From assembly GCF_004798865.1 (NCBI RefSeq), contig NW_025336481.1, positions 32,710,299 to 32,774,298 of the forward strand: a stretch of 64,000 nt of DNA, written 5' to 3'. The DNA comes from Varanus komodoensis (taxonomy: Eukaryota > Chordata > Lepidosauria > Squamata > Varanidae). Shown one piece after another: positions 50,918 to 61,809 of the stretch. Within the stretch, counting starts at the first letter, position 1. Each line of letters opens with the position of its first letter. Position numbers and translations under genes: made by a program. The notes under the pieces were generated by a model. The model had not been told where the DNA came from and searched no databases. It worked only from the letters and a program-made list of their open reading frames with translations.

Positions 50918-51599
50918 CCAATGTAACAAAGAAAATATTGACTGAATCAGCAGCACCTTCTTATTAATGCTCATTCAAAGAGTATATTCAATGGAGTTTA
51001 TTCTTCAGTAAGTGCGAAGCTAGTAAGCAGACCTATTAATGTATGATAGCTTCTTTGTCTTCCCTTCCTATAGGCCTGGTTTAATTCCTAACTGACTGAA
51101 AGTTTTTCAAAGTATATTTGAAATCATCTAAGGAAAAAAATGAAGTGAAGGTGCAAAACCCTGAGGCAGCATTTTTTACAGTGTATAAATGTGGAAAATA
51201 CACATAGTTAAGATGGCCTGGTCTATCATGATGTGCTAGAACTGTCCTTGAGTTCACTTGGACTCATTCCCAGTGAAGAGTAAATATGATCAAAGCCTTA
51301 ATTTTATTGATAGAATAAAGTCTGGTTGAACTAATTCATGAATCAGGCTGTTGAGAATTGTAGAGTAATTTGATAGCATCCTTATTTCCTGTGAATAACC
51401 ATGGTTTTGTACAACTTTTAAGGGAATCAATAAAGTCACTTCTTCCATCCAGAATCAACAGAGGCACACAAAGATGAAAGTGAACCTCTCTTGTTTGCTT
51501 GGTTTTGTTTGATGTTTGCAAAGCTTCACAGGCTCTCATGTAAGAGGAACAGACTGAGGTAAGAAAACAGATACAATTTACCATTATATGTAAACAATG

Positions 51600-51676
51600 C
51601 TATCCTGTACAAGCTACTCTGAAGTAAGTCCCACTGACATTTACTCTCTGGTAAATGTGTATAGGATTGCAGCCTG
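51600..51676. repeat. Short palindromic squamate repeat, near-complete copy
   Basis: TACTCTGAAGTAAGTCCCAC, then CATTTACTCTCTGGTAAATG and TGTATAGGATTGCAGCCTG. This reads as the right half and end of the repeat whose consensus I recall as ACTCAGAAGTAAGTCCCACTGAGTTCAATGGGACTTACTCCCAGGTAAGTGTGCATAGGATTGCAGCCT. Confidence 0.7.
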
Positions 51677-51925
51677 AAATAGTCACTGCCGAGTTCTTTC
51701 TTTCTGAACAGTCTGGTCTTTATCCTTCAAAAGAGTGTAAGGGTCAACCTACTGCAGAAACTGCCAAAGGGGTGGAGGGGAGAGAAAGATCAAGGGTACA
51801 ATTCTTGCTGAAATTAGGCACTTTGAACTATGTCCTGTTAAAGTCCTAATGGGATCTGGCTGCCCACTGCTGTTCGGATCCAGCAGCTGGGTGCAGGAGG
51901 AGCGTACCTTCGCGGAAGTTTCAGA

Positions 51926-52030
51926 CTGCAATTATATGCACAACTACTTGGGAGTAAGTAGTTACCATGGAATTCAAGAGCAGTCTCACTAGATATTCTT
52001 AGGATTGTAATGTTAAGCATTGACTTAACC
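51926..52030. repeat. Short palindromic squamate repeat, diverged copy
   Basis: TTATATGCACAACTACTTGG with GAGTAAGTAGTTACCATGGAATTCAAG, ending ATTCTTAGGATTGTAATG. Fits the end, arm and centre of the same repeat. Confidence 0.6.
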
Positions 52031-52589
52031 TTTCTTTTGGAAACAGGGGAGTTGAGATGCTTAACTAGGACTGGATTATATCTCAAGACAGTGGTAAGCA
52101 TGAAATGATTCACAGTAAGCAATTCTTAGTTTATGGTTATTAAGTTTAGATTTCGACATTACATACATCATTCACAGGAAGAACTTATGCACACCTTTCC
52201 CTTAGGATACAGTATCAGTTACTTCTTTCTCTTCCTCAAGACAATTCTAGCTGGCACAAACACACACACTCTCCACGGTGAAGTGCTCTCTCATTTCCAA
52301 GTACTACTAACAAAGAAAAAGGAAATTATTCTTGGCTTCCTGTCATTTGTCACCTACTCAAGCAGGTAACAAACGGGTTTCATGCTGGGAAAGAGGAATC
52401 CGGTGCATTTCTTACTTTCATTCAGAAAGAGGGCAGAGTCTTGATAAATCCAGATAAAAGTAATTGGAAAATCCATCTCACCTTCCCCTCTTCAAGCAGG
52501 GGCTGTCCTGGAATCAAGGCTGGGAATTTTTAGCACGCAGACCTGTATTGCATTTTGAGGGTACACTACACTCTTCGGACATGATGCCA

Positions 52590-53745
52590 CTGTGCCCGCC
52601 CACCCATCAAATTTTCCAGCAACCTCTCCTGGCGAAAGCCCCTCTGCAGACTCCTGCAGCACCCTCTTCGATTCCCAGCACGGCTTGCCGTGTGTTGCGC
52701 GGCTCATGGCGGGACAATGGCTTTGCACCGACCTCCTGTTGCAGTAGCAGCCCCGGCACCAGGTTTTCTATTCTGCTCACGTTCTTAGTCGTCCACCCCC
52801 CTCCCCCGGCACACAGCCCGGGGCTTTTTGGGGAGGGGCAAAGCCAGATGGGGCCATGGAAGGAAAATATTGACTCTACTTCCAAATCGACCCACCCCGT
52901 GCCCACCTTGGGTGGGAAACAGGGACGCTCTCCTTTGGATAGAACTCCTCCCCAAGTTGCAAAGCCGGATCGTCCTGGGTTTCTCTCCCCCACCCTGGCA
53001 CCCACCCACAGGAACAGCAGCCGGTCTTGCGCCGATTCGCGGCCAGCGGCGCCCCCACTCCCCAAACTTTGCCTCTCCGCCAAGTTGCCCCCAGACCCGC
53101 AGCCACGGGAAGCGAGTCCGCGCTCGCCGCTCTCACCTTCGCCGCGCCTTCAACGGCTGCCCGGGGGAGGGGGCGGCTTCCCCAGCGGCGGAGGCGGAGG
53201 CGGAGGAAGGGGCAGCCTGCGCTCCCCAAGCCGCATGGTGACTGCCGCCCGCGCCGCGCTCGCCCCTTCGCTTGCGCTGCGCCGCACACGCGCTCTCCTG
53301 CCCGGATTCCTCCGCCGGCGCGGGGGCCGCCGCCGCCGCCGCCTCCAAACCTCCTCCGGAACTCATTTCTCTGGCACGAAAGAAGGAATCCAGACCACAC
53401 TTCGCAGCGGCTCCGCGGTGATTATAACCCTCATCGGGATCAAACGCGCCACTGTCTTTCCTTCTGAGGAGGGAACGAAGCTGGCGGGCGGCGGCGGCGG
53501 CGGCAGCCGTGATCAAACGGCCAGGCCGGAGAGGGAAATGAAAGAGGACTTAAGGCGAAGCTGGATGCACGGAGCGCCTTTGCTCGCGGCTAAAGGCCGC
53601 CGAGTCCTCCTCCGAGGAAGAGCGCGGAACTTCCCGTCCACGCACTCACCGGGAGAGCACATCGGTGGAGCTTTGCGACGGACACGCGCGTTTACCTTCG
53701 AGAGCGCCCACCGCGTGGCGGGCTTGCCTCCAGGTGAACGGTCCC
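52590..53745 (-). promoter_or_regulatory. FAT1: Proximal CpG island, candidate FAT1 promoter and first exon
   Basis: This stretch is strongly GC-rich with frequent CpG, densest from 53,030 to 53,740, including GCC and GGC runs near 53,170-53,210, 53,325-53,345 and 53,483-53,505. Three minus-strand donors are visible: CCG|GTGAGT after 53650, AAG|GTAAAC after 53696 and AAG|GTGAGA after about 53139. Any of these could end a non-coding first exon spliced to the exon 2 acceptor at 46933, giving an intron 1 of about 6.7 kb. FAT1 in mammals has a non-coding exon 1, so this is expected. No TATA box is evident. The long plus-strand open frame across the island is a by-product of GC content. Whether this or the distal island is the main promoter cannot be decided from sequence alone. 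Confidence 0.6.
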
Positions 53746-53764
53746 AGAATGGGGGGAGGCCAAT

Positions 53765-53838
53765 GTCTCTCCTACTTCAAGTAGTCCTATTGAAATGAAT
53801 GGGACGTAAGGTAAAGATGGGCTTACTCCTGCGTAAGA
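53765..53838. repeat. Short palindromic squamate repeat beside the proximal CpG island
   Basis: CTCCTACTTCAAGTAGTCCT, then TTGAAATGAATGGGACGTAA and GGGCTTACTCCTGCGTAAG. It lies immediately next to the CpG-dense core of the proximal island. Confidence 0.6.
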
Positions 53839-54599
53839 GCGTTCACAAGGCTGCTTCCCTAAGTGGAGTGTTACCGCGGGCGGGTGAACTCTCGACTTAA
53901 TCCTTTCCTTAGAGGGTTGAATGTTTGGACTTCAGTTCATGAGGTCGACGATGTCAGTCAAGAAAGTGTGAGAACAAGGAAGCTTTTATTCTTTCCTTTT
54001 TTTAGAGGGAAAAAAAATCAAAGGATACCCTTCCCCTCGCTTCTCAAACTTTGTTGCTTCCCGCCGCCCGAGCTCTCCTGGAGAATTATTGCCTCTCGCC
54101 TTTTGAACGCGTCTCATCCCGTTTGCAAGCCTGTAATTGCTTTCCAGTTTGCTGATTGTGCCGCAAGCCCTTAAAAGGAAGCCTCCGCCAACCACAGCTT
54201 CGCCTCCTCCGGGGCTTTTCACACTCCACTTCCCCGCCACACCGCTCGGGAGCGTCATAAATCGTCCTGCGCGGACGGGGCTGCGCTAGCGGAGCTCTCC
54301 TGCTGCAAAACTCCTGCGTTACCACGGGGCTCCGAGGCGCGCCCTAAAGGACAGTTGCCTCCCAAGCTCCTCATTACCCAACCAGAAATTAAAGACGGGA
54401 AACGGCCAGGAACGGGGGGGGGGGGGAGCATCCCTACTTGGGAGGCCCGGAAAGCTCTGGATGCAGTTATGTATTTTGAATTAAAGGAGCTATTTATAAC
54501 TGTTTTTTTAAAAAAATCCTCCAGAGAATACTGTGGAGATCTACAAACTTCTCCAAGAACATCATGGTTCCTCACCAAAGATGATCAATTAACAGGGCC

Positions 54600-54730
54600 A
54601 TGTCTACTCACACGTAAGCCCCACTGAGTTCACTTGAATGTGCAGGTACCTCGTTGCAGCCCAAGGGTTGAAGCCAATGCTAGTCCTACTTAGAGTAGAC
54701 CCACTGAAATGAATTAAACTTAAGGTAGAG
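54600..54730. repeat. Short palindromic squamate repeat, two pieces in tandem
   Basis: TCTACTCACACGTAAGCCCC and ACTGAGTTCACTTGAATGTG form one piece. TAGTCCTACTTAGAGTAGAC and CCACTGAAATGAATTAAACTT form another. Confidence 0.6.
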
Positions 54731-54954
54731 TAGCCCTCGATAACCCTAACGCCCCAAACCTATTGCACATTTATTTGGGAATAAGCTTCACTGGATTCGG
54801 AGAACAGGATCCGGCTATTTACAGTGCATTTCTAAACATGAATAAGTCCACCTAGCTCCTTGCCTCCACTGTGTTTCGACTGGGCGATCTTCAACCAAAT
54901 GAAGCCGTCATACTCCAGTTGAAACCAACTCGAAACAGTTTACCTGCAGGAAGC

Positions 54955-55030
54955 CACACCCACTAAACACTTATTCAGAAGTAAGTTCTCCTGATTTGCA
55001 TATGACTTGCAACGTGATCCTGCGCAGAGC
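54955..55030. repeat. Short palindromic squamate repeat, diverged copy
   Basis: TATTCAGAAGTAAGTTCTCC followed by ATATGACTTGCAACGTGATC and CTGCGCA fits the arm and the GCAATCCTGTGCA-like end. Confidence 0.5.
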
Positions 55031-55711
55031 GCCTAAACTTAACTCCTGCGCGCACCAACCTGTACGCAGGATCGCTCCGTTTGCGTTTTCTACAAGTACG
55101 CACAAGATACATGCTACTGGAGCTATTCATATGGAGATTTTCTCCGCCCATTTTAAATTCAAGCTCCTGCTAGCGAGAAAATGACTGAGGTAGTCCAAGA
55201 GCTTCAAAGCTTAACTACTTACGCTTAAGAGCAGGGATTTCCCAGGAGTAGAGACCCAAATGCATGGCTGCCTTATTCTGAGAGACTAAACTCCAGATGG
55301 GATTCTCCAAAAGGAGAGGGGGGAGAAGGGGTGGTCTTTTCCTGGGGGAGGGAGAAAACTCCGGGACAAGGGGATGGATTTTGGGATTCCATTTGGGAGT
55401 TTCAGTATTTAAAGAGAGAGCCAGGTCTAGCAATCCAGATTGCACGCCTTTCGAGGACTTGCCCGGACAATCTACTCGTTGCTGCTTTTCAGCCCACTAA
55501 AAACACGACGGGGGGGGGGGCGCTCGAGCTGGGGGAATGGACTTTTTTTAAAGTGTCGCGTGAAAATCGGCAACCTACTGCCGCTCATGCTCACACCTGG
55601 AGCCCACCTGTTCATGTACGAGGCCGCAAACACGCCCGGCTCAAATCACTCCCTAAAAGCCTCTGGCAGCGACATGCTGCGCACGGATTCGGAAATTAGC
55701 TGCACTGTGCT

Positions 55712-55838
55712 CAGTGGGCGTTACTTCACGCAAGGATGTATAGGAGTGCAAGTGCAATTCTATACGGCCGGCTTACTTAAGAGTAAGTCTCACTGAACTC
55801 AGCGAACTTACTCCTGAGTAGACATACCTAGGATCGCG
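55712..55838. repeat. Short palindromic squamate repeat, best copies
   Basis: TGCTCAGTGGGCGTTACTTC then GATGTATAGGAGTGCAAGTG forms one half copy. TGCAATTCTATACGGCCGGC, TTACTTAAGAGTAAGTCTCA, CTGAACTCAGCGAACTTACT and CCTGAGTAGACATACCTAGG form a full copy with both arms around an ACTGAACTCAG centre. The arms are inverted repeats, so the unit could be a MITE, but I cannot name a superfamily. Confidence 0.75.
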
Positions 55839-56035
55839 TAGTCGATACGCAGAAATGTGTCTCGACTTATGGTCAGCTCAACATCTTCATCCAACTTTTT
55901 GGATGCTAAATTTCTCTAATGAATTTAAGCACTAACCATCACCCACAAATGCTTGGCGTCAAGCTAATTTGGTCCTATTCCCTTCAAAGGAACGAAACGG
56001 ACGGATAAGCAGTAGCTTGGATTAGCCGAACCCCG

Positions 56036-56108
56036 ATTCAAAGGGAGTCTACTCAGAAGTAAATCCCATCGAACTGGATGGATTTACTTCCGCGTGAGGA
56101 TGATTGAC
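56036..56108. repeat. Short palindromic squamate repeat
   Basis: GAGTCTACTCAGAAGTAAATCCCATCG, then GGATGGATTTACTTCCGCGTGAGGATGATTG. Both arms are present around a CGAACTGGATGG centre. Confidence 0.7.
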
Positions 56109-57539
56109 GCGGGGTTGTTCGTCTCGGTGGGATGAGAATTAACCCGGTTTAAAAGTCAATATCCCGATGTAAGGATTGAAGTCTGATTTGCAACAATATA
56201 AGGTAGCTACAAATCCGTTCAAACAGATCAATAAATATCATTGAAAGGAAAGGAGGAGAGCCTGGTTTCACTCCGCGCTATTCACCGTTACGCCACGAGC
56301 AGGTTGGGAATAAACCTCTCCAGACACCGAGTGTTAATCGGAAGGGCATTACAGATTACGATCAATCTCCGTCCAGTGAGGTTTACGCCAAACCGGCATC
56401 TCCCCTCCCCCGGCGCTGTCCTTAACAGCATCAAAAGAGCGTGAGAGGGCAGGCAGGTCACCTTGACGGGATCGACCCTCGCCAATAATTGAACCGGCTT
56501 AATCACGACCAGGTAGTTCCGGTTTCCAGCCCAGCCGCGCGCCCCGCTCCCGCCCCGGGGAAACTTAATGGCTTGGAAGGAAGCTAGCGAAAGGAAGCCA
56601 GAGAAAAAGGGACCCAAAAGATAAGGCGGATCATCCGAATAGATTCTCTCCCCGCTAGGCTCGCCACATTTCATTTCCTCCTCCCTACGCCGATCACATT
56701 AAAAAAAAAAAAACTTTTTGCGTGGTAACTGCGAAAGCTGTGGCGGACTCACTCTGGATCAAGCAAAGCCTAATCTCCCCATTTAAATCCATTTCTCCCC
56801 GCCAGTCATCCTCCCCTCGCGCCCCGGCCCTACCCCAACAGGCACAGCGAGTGAAATTGAGAAACGGCTGCGCCGCGGCTCACCTTACGAAAAAAAACAA
56901 AACAAAAAACAGAAAGGCCCCAAGAAGAGGGAGAGGGAGCGAGAGGACAATGAATGGGGCAGTCCTCGTGTTTCTTCGGCTCTCCGGGCAAGTGGCGTGT
57001 TACCGGGGCCAGGCTAGCGGCGACGAGAGGAAACCCGAGGAGCCGCAGCCCGCTAGAGGGCGCTGCGCCACAAGGCATCCTCTCTGATTCCCCAGTTCTT
57101 CTCCCCCCTTCCCAAAGGCACCATTTCTAAAACAAGTTACACTCGACAATAAATGCAAAACCCAGTAGCGCATCTTTGAAACAAGGCTCCTTAAATCGCG
57201 GTTCTGTAGCGTACACGCTTTGATCCGAGATAGCTGTAGCTCGTTCTCTCTCTCTCTCTCCCCTTGGAGAGAGTAGGAACTTGCAGCAGCGGCTATTATT
57301 TATTCGTAAGATATCGAGATAAGGATCTGTGAATCCTTGTGATCCTGCAACTAAAAAGCACGATCACGTATTAAATATCCGAATGTTAATTTCCTCCCCT
57401 CCTTTTAAAAAAAAATACTAATGAAGGAAACGACCTCGGCTAAGTAACTCAAAAGCAACTGGAAGGAAAAGAAATCTGGGGAGCCAAGCATGAAACTCAC
57501 CAACCAGGCCAGCTGGGTGCAACGTGTCTCTCTCTCTCG

Positions 57540-57992
57540 CCTAGATCCAGCCCCCCTTTTGTCTCAGTCCATTCCAGCAGACTTGGACCCAAAGCAGAGC
57601 GATGCACATCGCGAAATCAAACACCAACTTTGCCCCGCGCCTTCCAGCGCCCGGGCAGTCTAGCGCCTCTCTCCAGAGCCGGAGGGCCGCCTGCCGCCGG
57701 ATTGAACCCATCCGGTTTTTAAACTTGATCGCGCGGAGGGAAGATCCAAGTTTCCCGAGACATGTCCAGGCAAAGAGTGCGGCTTGACTTGGAGTTGCAG
57801 CGCTCGGGAGCGAAGGCTGCGGCGCTCCCTGCCTCCCCCGCCCCCCTCCGCCTGGAACTCGCTCGCTGGAGCGCCGCCCACTCCCGCTCCCAACCGCTGG
57901 ACTGGAGGGGATTCTCCAGTCAGCCGGCGGTGGCGGCAGCCTGGCGCTCCTCGCCTGGCCTCGGCCGATCTCCGCGCAGAGGGCGGCTGCTC

Positions 57993-58026
<34 letters not shown>

Positions 58027-58170
58027 AGCCTCCGGCCGGCTGGGTGAACACCAGGCGTGGAGCACCGGGAGCCGCCGGCGGGGCTGCTTCAGCTGCCGTC
58101 GTGCCGAGCGCCTGGAAGCGACTGTGGGCAGGTGAGAGGCGAGTCTTTCCTGCGGAGCCCAGTCACGGCA
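57540..58170. promoter_or_regulatory. FAT1: Distal CpG island, candidate FAT1 promoter, possibly bidirectional
   Basis: This is the second dense CpG island, with a pure CCG run at 57993-58026. Just downstream on the minus strand is a strong donor, TTG|GTGAGT, after 57501, which would end a first exon spliced to exon 2 across about 10.6 kb. On the plus strand there is an equally good donor, GGCAG|GTGAGA, after 58131, pointing away from FAT1. CpG-island promoters are often divergent, so a short non-coding transcript on the plus strand is plausible. Plus- and minus-strand open frames here are GC-driven. Island presence is clear; transcript structure is inference. Confidence 0.6.
57993..58026. 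repeat. CCG trinucleotide run in the distal CpG island
   Basis: About eleven uninterrupted CCG units within the island. If transcribed from either strand it would lie in or near an untranslated first exon. Likely length-variable. Confidence 0.95.
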
Positions 58171-58671
58171 GCTGGATGAGGCCGGTCCTTTGCAAAGCAA
58201 AGCCAAGAGCAAACCACAGGGGGCGAATCCATTTTAAGAAAGCCATGATTTTAGGTGACTTTTCCAAACTTCCACCGTATGACATTGCCCCATCTGTCTC
58301 ATAATTGCACTCAGCTGTTACTATTGCTAGAGCAACACGCCCCCCCCCCACACACACATGACCTCGGCAGGTGAAAATCCTGGAGCCGTGACACGGATGC
58401 CGAACCTTTGTTTTAGACCCACAGGGACGAATCGATCTGTCAGCACGTATTGTATTAGAAGCCTCTAGGATCCCACTGCTTCCGGAAGGGGTAAACCGAA
58501 GCAAAGCAAAGCAAAATAGTTCTGCACTGTAGATCCTGCTCACACATGTCCAGCTTACAACTGAGGAGACACTAATAAACAGCTGGCTGGGAAATGATGG
58601 AAACTGTCCAAATGTGTACAGGATTGCATCCCATGAAAATTTCTAATGCAAAACTGAATACACCGAATATA

Positions 58672-58758
58672 CAAGACCAAACTCAGTGTCCTGGACTGAG
58701 CAGGGGATTGGACCCGATGGCCTTCTGGCCCCTTCCAATTCTATAATTCTATGCTTAG
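58672..58758 (+). mobile_element. CR1 3' end with ATTCTATR terminal repeats
   Basis: GACTGAGCAGGGGATTGGAC, CCGATGGCCTTCTGGCCCCT and TCCAATTCTATAATTCTATG match the diagnostic CR1 3' terminus, including the short ATTCTATR repeat that CR1 uses in place of poly(A). It is a strongly 5'-truncated insertion about 0.5 kb upstream of the distal CpG island. Confidence 0.85.
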
Positions 58759-60344
58759 AAGAATCCTTTAAAAATGCAGAGTTGTTGGACTGTTCTGCCC
58801 TTCTAGATATGCCAGGAAGATCCAACCAGTTTGAAGCATGATGTGGGCACTCTGGAAGAGAATTGGTAGTTGTGTACTTCACAAGTGTTGTAATCCACCT
58901 GGCTACCTACAAGCCCTCCATGCCACCCCAAGCTGCAATCTTATGCATGCTTAGACAGGCAAGGAAAAAATCCACCAATTCCCTGCCTTCCTTGAGACAG
59001 ACGTGCTGTCTAACTGTGGGACTTTTTTCCTTTCAGATCATACACAGCATTACCCCCTAAAAATAGTCATGGGTTAACCTCCACTGATCACTTCCCTCAT
59101 TCCCTAGGCATCAGATAAAGTAGGAATAAAAAATTCGGGGTTGCCCTGTGGCCCTGTCACCTTCTGCTACCGCCATGCTTTTCCCTGACTGTGGATCATT
59201 TGGTTGGGTTCTAGCTTCTGTGCATGCCCTCCCCTCCATTCCGAAAGAGAATACCTCCACTAAGGCTTGGATACTGGCGGAAAGAGCTTCATGCAAGGCA
59301 CTTTTGGCTCTGTCCCCTTGGCCTCTACTCCCGCCTAATACTGGAAAGCACTTCCTCAGTCCCTCTTTGAAAAGGAATTCAGAAGTTCAAGACCCATGAA
59401 ACACAGGATCATCTCCACCCATACCCTGTCCATCCCCCCCCCCCATTGCCGCAAAAGAGCTGGTGGGCAGAGGCAGAGCGCAGCACCCAGCAATGTGTCT
59501 CTTCTATTACTCTCTCCTCCTCCTCCAAACAGACACCAGGGTGCAATCAAGAAACAAAGAAATAAAAATGGACTGACAGACCCCAGATGATAGGGTTGGG
59601 TTTTCAGAAAGGAGCGGGAGGAGCCAGCAAAATCCATGCACTTGGAGGCTATTTTTCTCCCTAAACCTACTGTGATTCATCATGCTTGGGATTTTTGTGG
59701 CGCAGATGGGTAACGGACATCCTGTTTCTTGTTTAGACAGCCAATTTGAGGAAAGTACTTTAAAAAAAACAAAACAAAACCTTCCAAGAACTGTAGCAGG
59801 CACTGTGCTCATGCCTGGAAATTCTAGGTGCTGCAATGCCATGGCATTACAGATCAGCCATTCCCAAAATGTGAGCTGTGGACCAGTAGTGTGCTGGGCA
59901 TAAATTAACAAATTGAATCTTGATGTGCATCCCACATAACTGTGCATATTGGAGTCGGCCTTCTGCATCTCTGTGTGAATCATGGTTCTTGTCTTGCCTC
60001 TGGAAGAGAGTAATTCTGTTATGTCTCAGCGCTGATGTTATCAGATTGTATACTGATCCTCCCCACTTCATGTGGGGTATCCTCTTGTGCTGCTGATTAA
60101 ATCACTACTGTGGATTTGCAGAAGTCTCTCCAGTCATGCCCAAGTCAGTGATTCATGCAGAAACAGAGCAGGTGAGCTCTTATAGAGGTGTGTTTATTTG
60201 TTTAAAAACTTATTTTCTGCTAAATTGGCTTGACAGTGTTTCTTTCAACTGCGCACTCTGAAAACAAAGATCTTTTAGGCTGCGAGGTTGATGTTTCTGA
60301 TTGATCTGGACCTGTTGTGATTGTTGTGTTCCTAACATGGACTG

Positions 60345-60445
60345 GGGCACAATCCTATGCAGGGCAGAAAGATACCAACAGTATCCCCCAGCCAGCCACG
60401 TGGGACTTGTGGGACTTACTATGTATCAGCATGCATAGGCGTTTT
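60345..60445. repeat. Short palindromic squamate repeat, diverged
   Basis: GGGCACAATCCTATGCAGGG at one end and GGGACTTACTATGTATCAGC with ATGCATAGGCG at the other resemble the two ends of the repeat described for 55,712-55,838. Confidence 0.55.
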
Positions 60446-61809
60446 ACGTATTTCTTTATTTACAATTGACTTCTAAATGTATGATTTGTGTGATGTATTG
60501 ACATGGAATGGATACATATGCATTAGAAGGTACTGCTGTTTCTGTGCTGTTATGCTCATCATTTTTGTGATCAATGAAAGACACTGATGAGAGATTGTGG
60601 CTTTTGATAGCTGCCTACCATAATGAAAAATTAGGACCTGGCATGGAGATACCTACTATTTTTTAATCACCACAAAAGCCTGTGTTAGTCTTCAGCAAGA
60701 ACAAAGACCCAGTGGCCTTGTAGGTGGTTGTCAATGATGCAAGTTGGATTGCAGGTTCCATCATCACCATCCATTGGTATGTGACTCATGATTTCTTGCA
60801 TTTAGGTAGGAAAATTAAAGGGGGAAGTGTTTAGCATGGCCTCTTCAGCTATGGCCCCCTTTTACCCACTGATTGAAAGTTCCCAGTCTCAGATGCTTCT
60901 GTATTTCCTATAATCTTCTAGATTAAAGCCAGCATGGCAAGAGGAGTGGTTTAGGTGATGAATTTATTTTTACTTCCCATCTTCCAATCACTGCCTTTTC
61001 CCTTCTCAACCCATCTGGTGAGGGCAGTTTGAGAGGGAAGGGAAGGAGGCTTGGATAATTCATACACTGACCTTGCTGCTCTCCTCTTTCTCCCACCAAC
61101 TGAATTTACCCCTCCCCCCTCTCCAAGGTCAGTTTCAGAGGGACAACTGGGGCAGTTCCCTTTGAATCCCCCTTCTGAGGTTAGATTACTGCATCTAACC
61201 TTGGGAGAGGGCTCCTGAGCCATTCTATGCTCTCTGGGATGCCACACTGGAACCATCAGAAGGCACTACAATACTTTTAAAATATAATAAATAGATGTGG
61301 GATCATAGAAGTGCTCAGATTTTAATACTTACATATATACTTGAATGGTTTTACACAACTGTAATTTTTTGTACTCCATTAAGCTGCTTTGAGCATGTTT
61401 TGGAAAGGTAAACAAAAATTTCAAAAACCACCACCACACCAAAATATGGGTATGTTTCAAAAGAAAAAATGCAGTAAGTATATGCTTAATATTGTTTCCA
61501 ACATGGTCAATATTGTGAGTCTATGGAGGAGAAAATCTCAGTGAATAGGTTAACCGTTAACTCCACACTTAGCTGTCAGCTATCAGCAAGCAAAACCAGT
61601 TTGCCTTGTTCCAGTTAAGGAAAAACAATTGTTTGATCCGCTTTTTACTTTTTTATGTGTGATTCAAGTTGACTCTCAAGTCATTCCTCCATCTGAACCA
61701 AAACAAACCTGTAATTGTTCAGACTCCCTGCTTTACCACCAAAGCAGTCTGCATCATTATTTGCTGTCATACAGTGACAAGAAAAATACACAGTAGTTTT
61801 AAGAGCATC

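Larger units (their letters stand above)
46933..53650 (-). other. FAT1: FAT1 intron 1 (at least to the proximal CpG island; to 57,500 if the distal first exon is used)
   Basis: This is the non-coding stretch between the exon 2 acceptor at 46934-46933 and the CpG-rich promoter region. The right limit depends on which first exon is used. It holds a CR1 3' end at 47.1 kb, a palindromic MITE at 47.6 kb, a 44-bp tandem triplication at 48.0 kb, a Tigger-like element at 49.7-50.1 kb with what looks like a second insertion in it, two more palindromic MITEs at 50.3 and 50.8 kb, and short palindromic repeats from 51.6 kb. Between 48.2 and 49.6 kb I see nothing recognisable. No coding exon is seen. Confidence 0.75.
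53840..57500. other. Moderately CpG-rich region between the two islands
   Basis: The base composition stays raised here, with many CpGs at 54,030-54,350, 55,440-55,700 and 56,240-57,080, unlike the AT-rich introns. It contains at least four copies of a short palindromic squamate repeat, listed separately, a G-tract at 54,414-54,427, an A-run near 56,700 and a CT run near 57,246. One minus-strand donor, AAG|GTGAGC, follows 56884 and could belong to a further alternative first exon. No protein-coding sequence is recognised. Confidence 0.5.

Noticed and set aside
52464-53798. Plus-strand open frame of 444 codons across the proximal CpG island
   Set aside because: It is rich in Pro, Arg, Gly and Ser from GC-rich DNA, overlaps several other long frames in the same island on both strands, and shows no domain. 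A CpG-island artefact is much more likely than a gene.
57541-58212. Minus-strand open frame of 223 codons with an alanine run
   Set aside because: The alanine run comes from the CCG microsatellite; other frames over the same bases give proline or arginine runs. No conserved domain. At most it contains upstream open frames of a FAT1 5' UTR.
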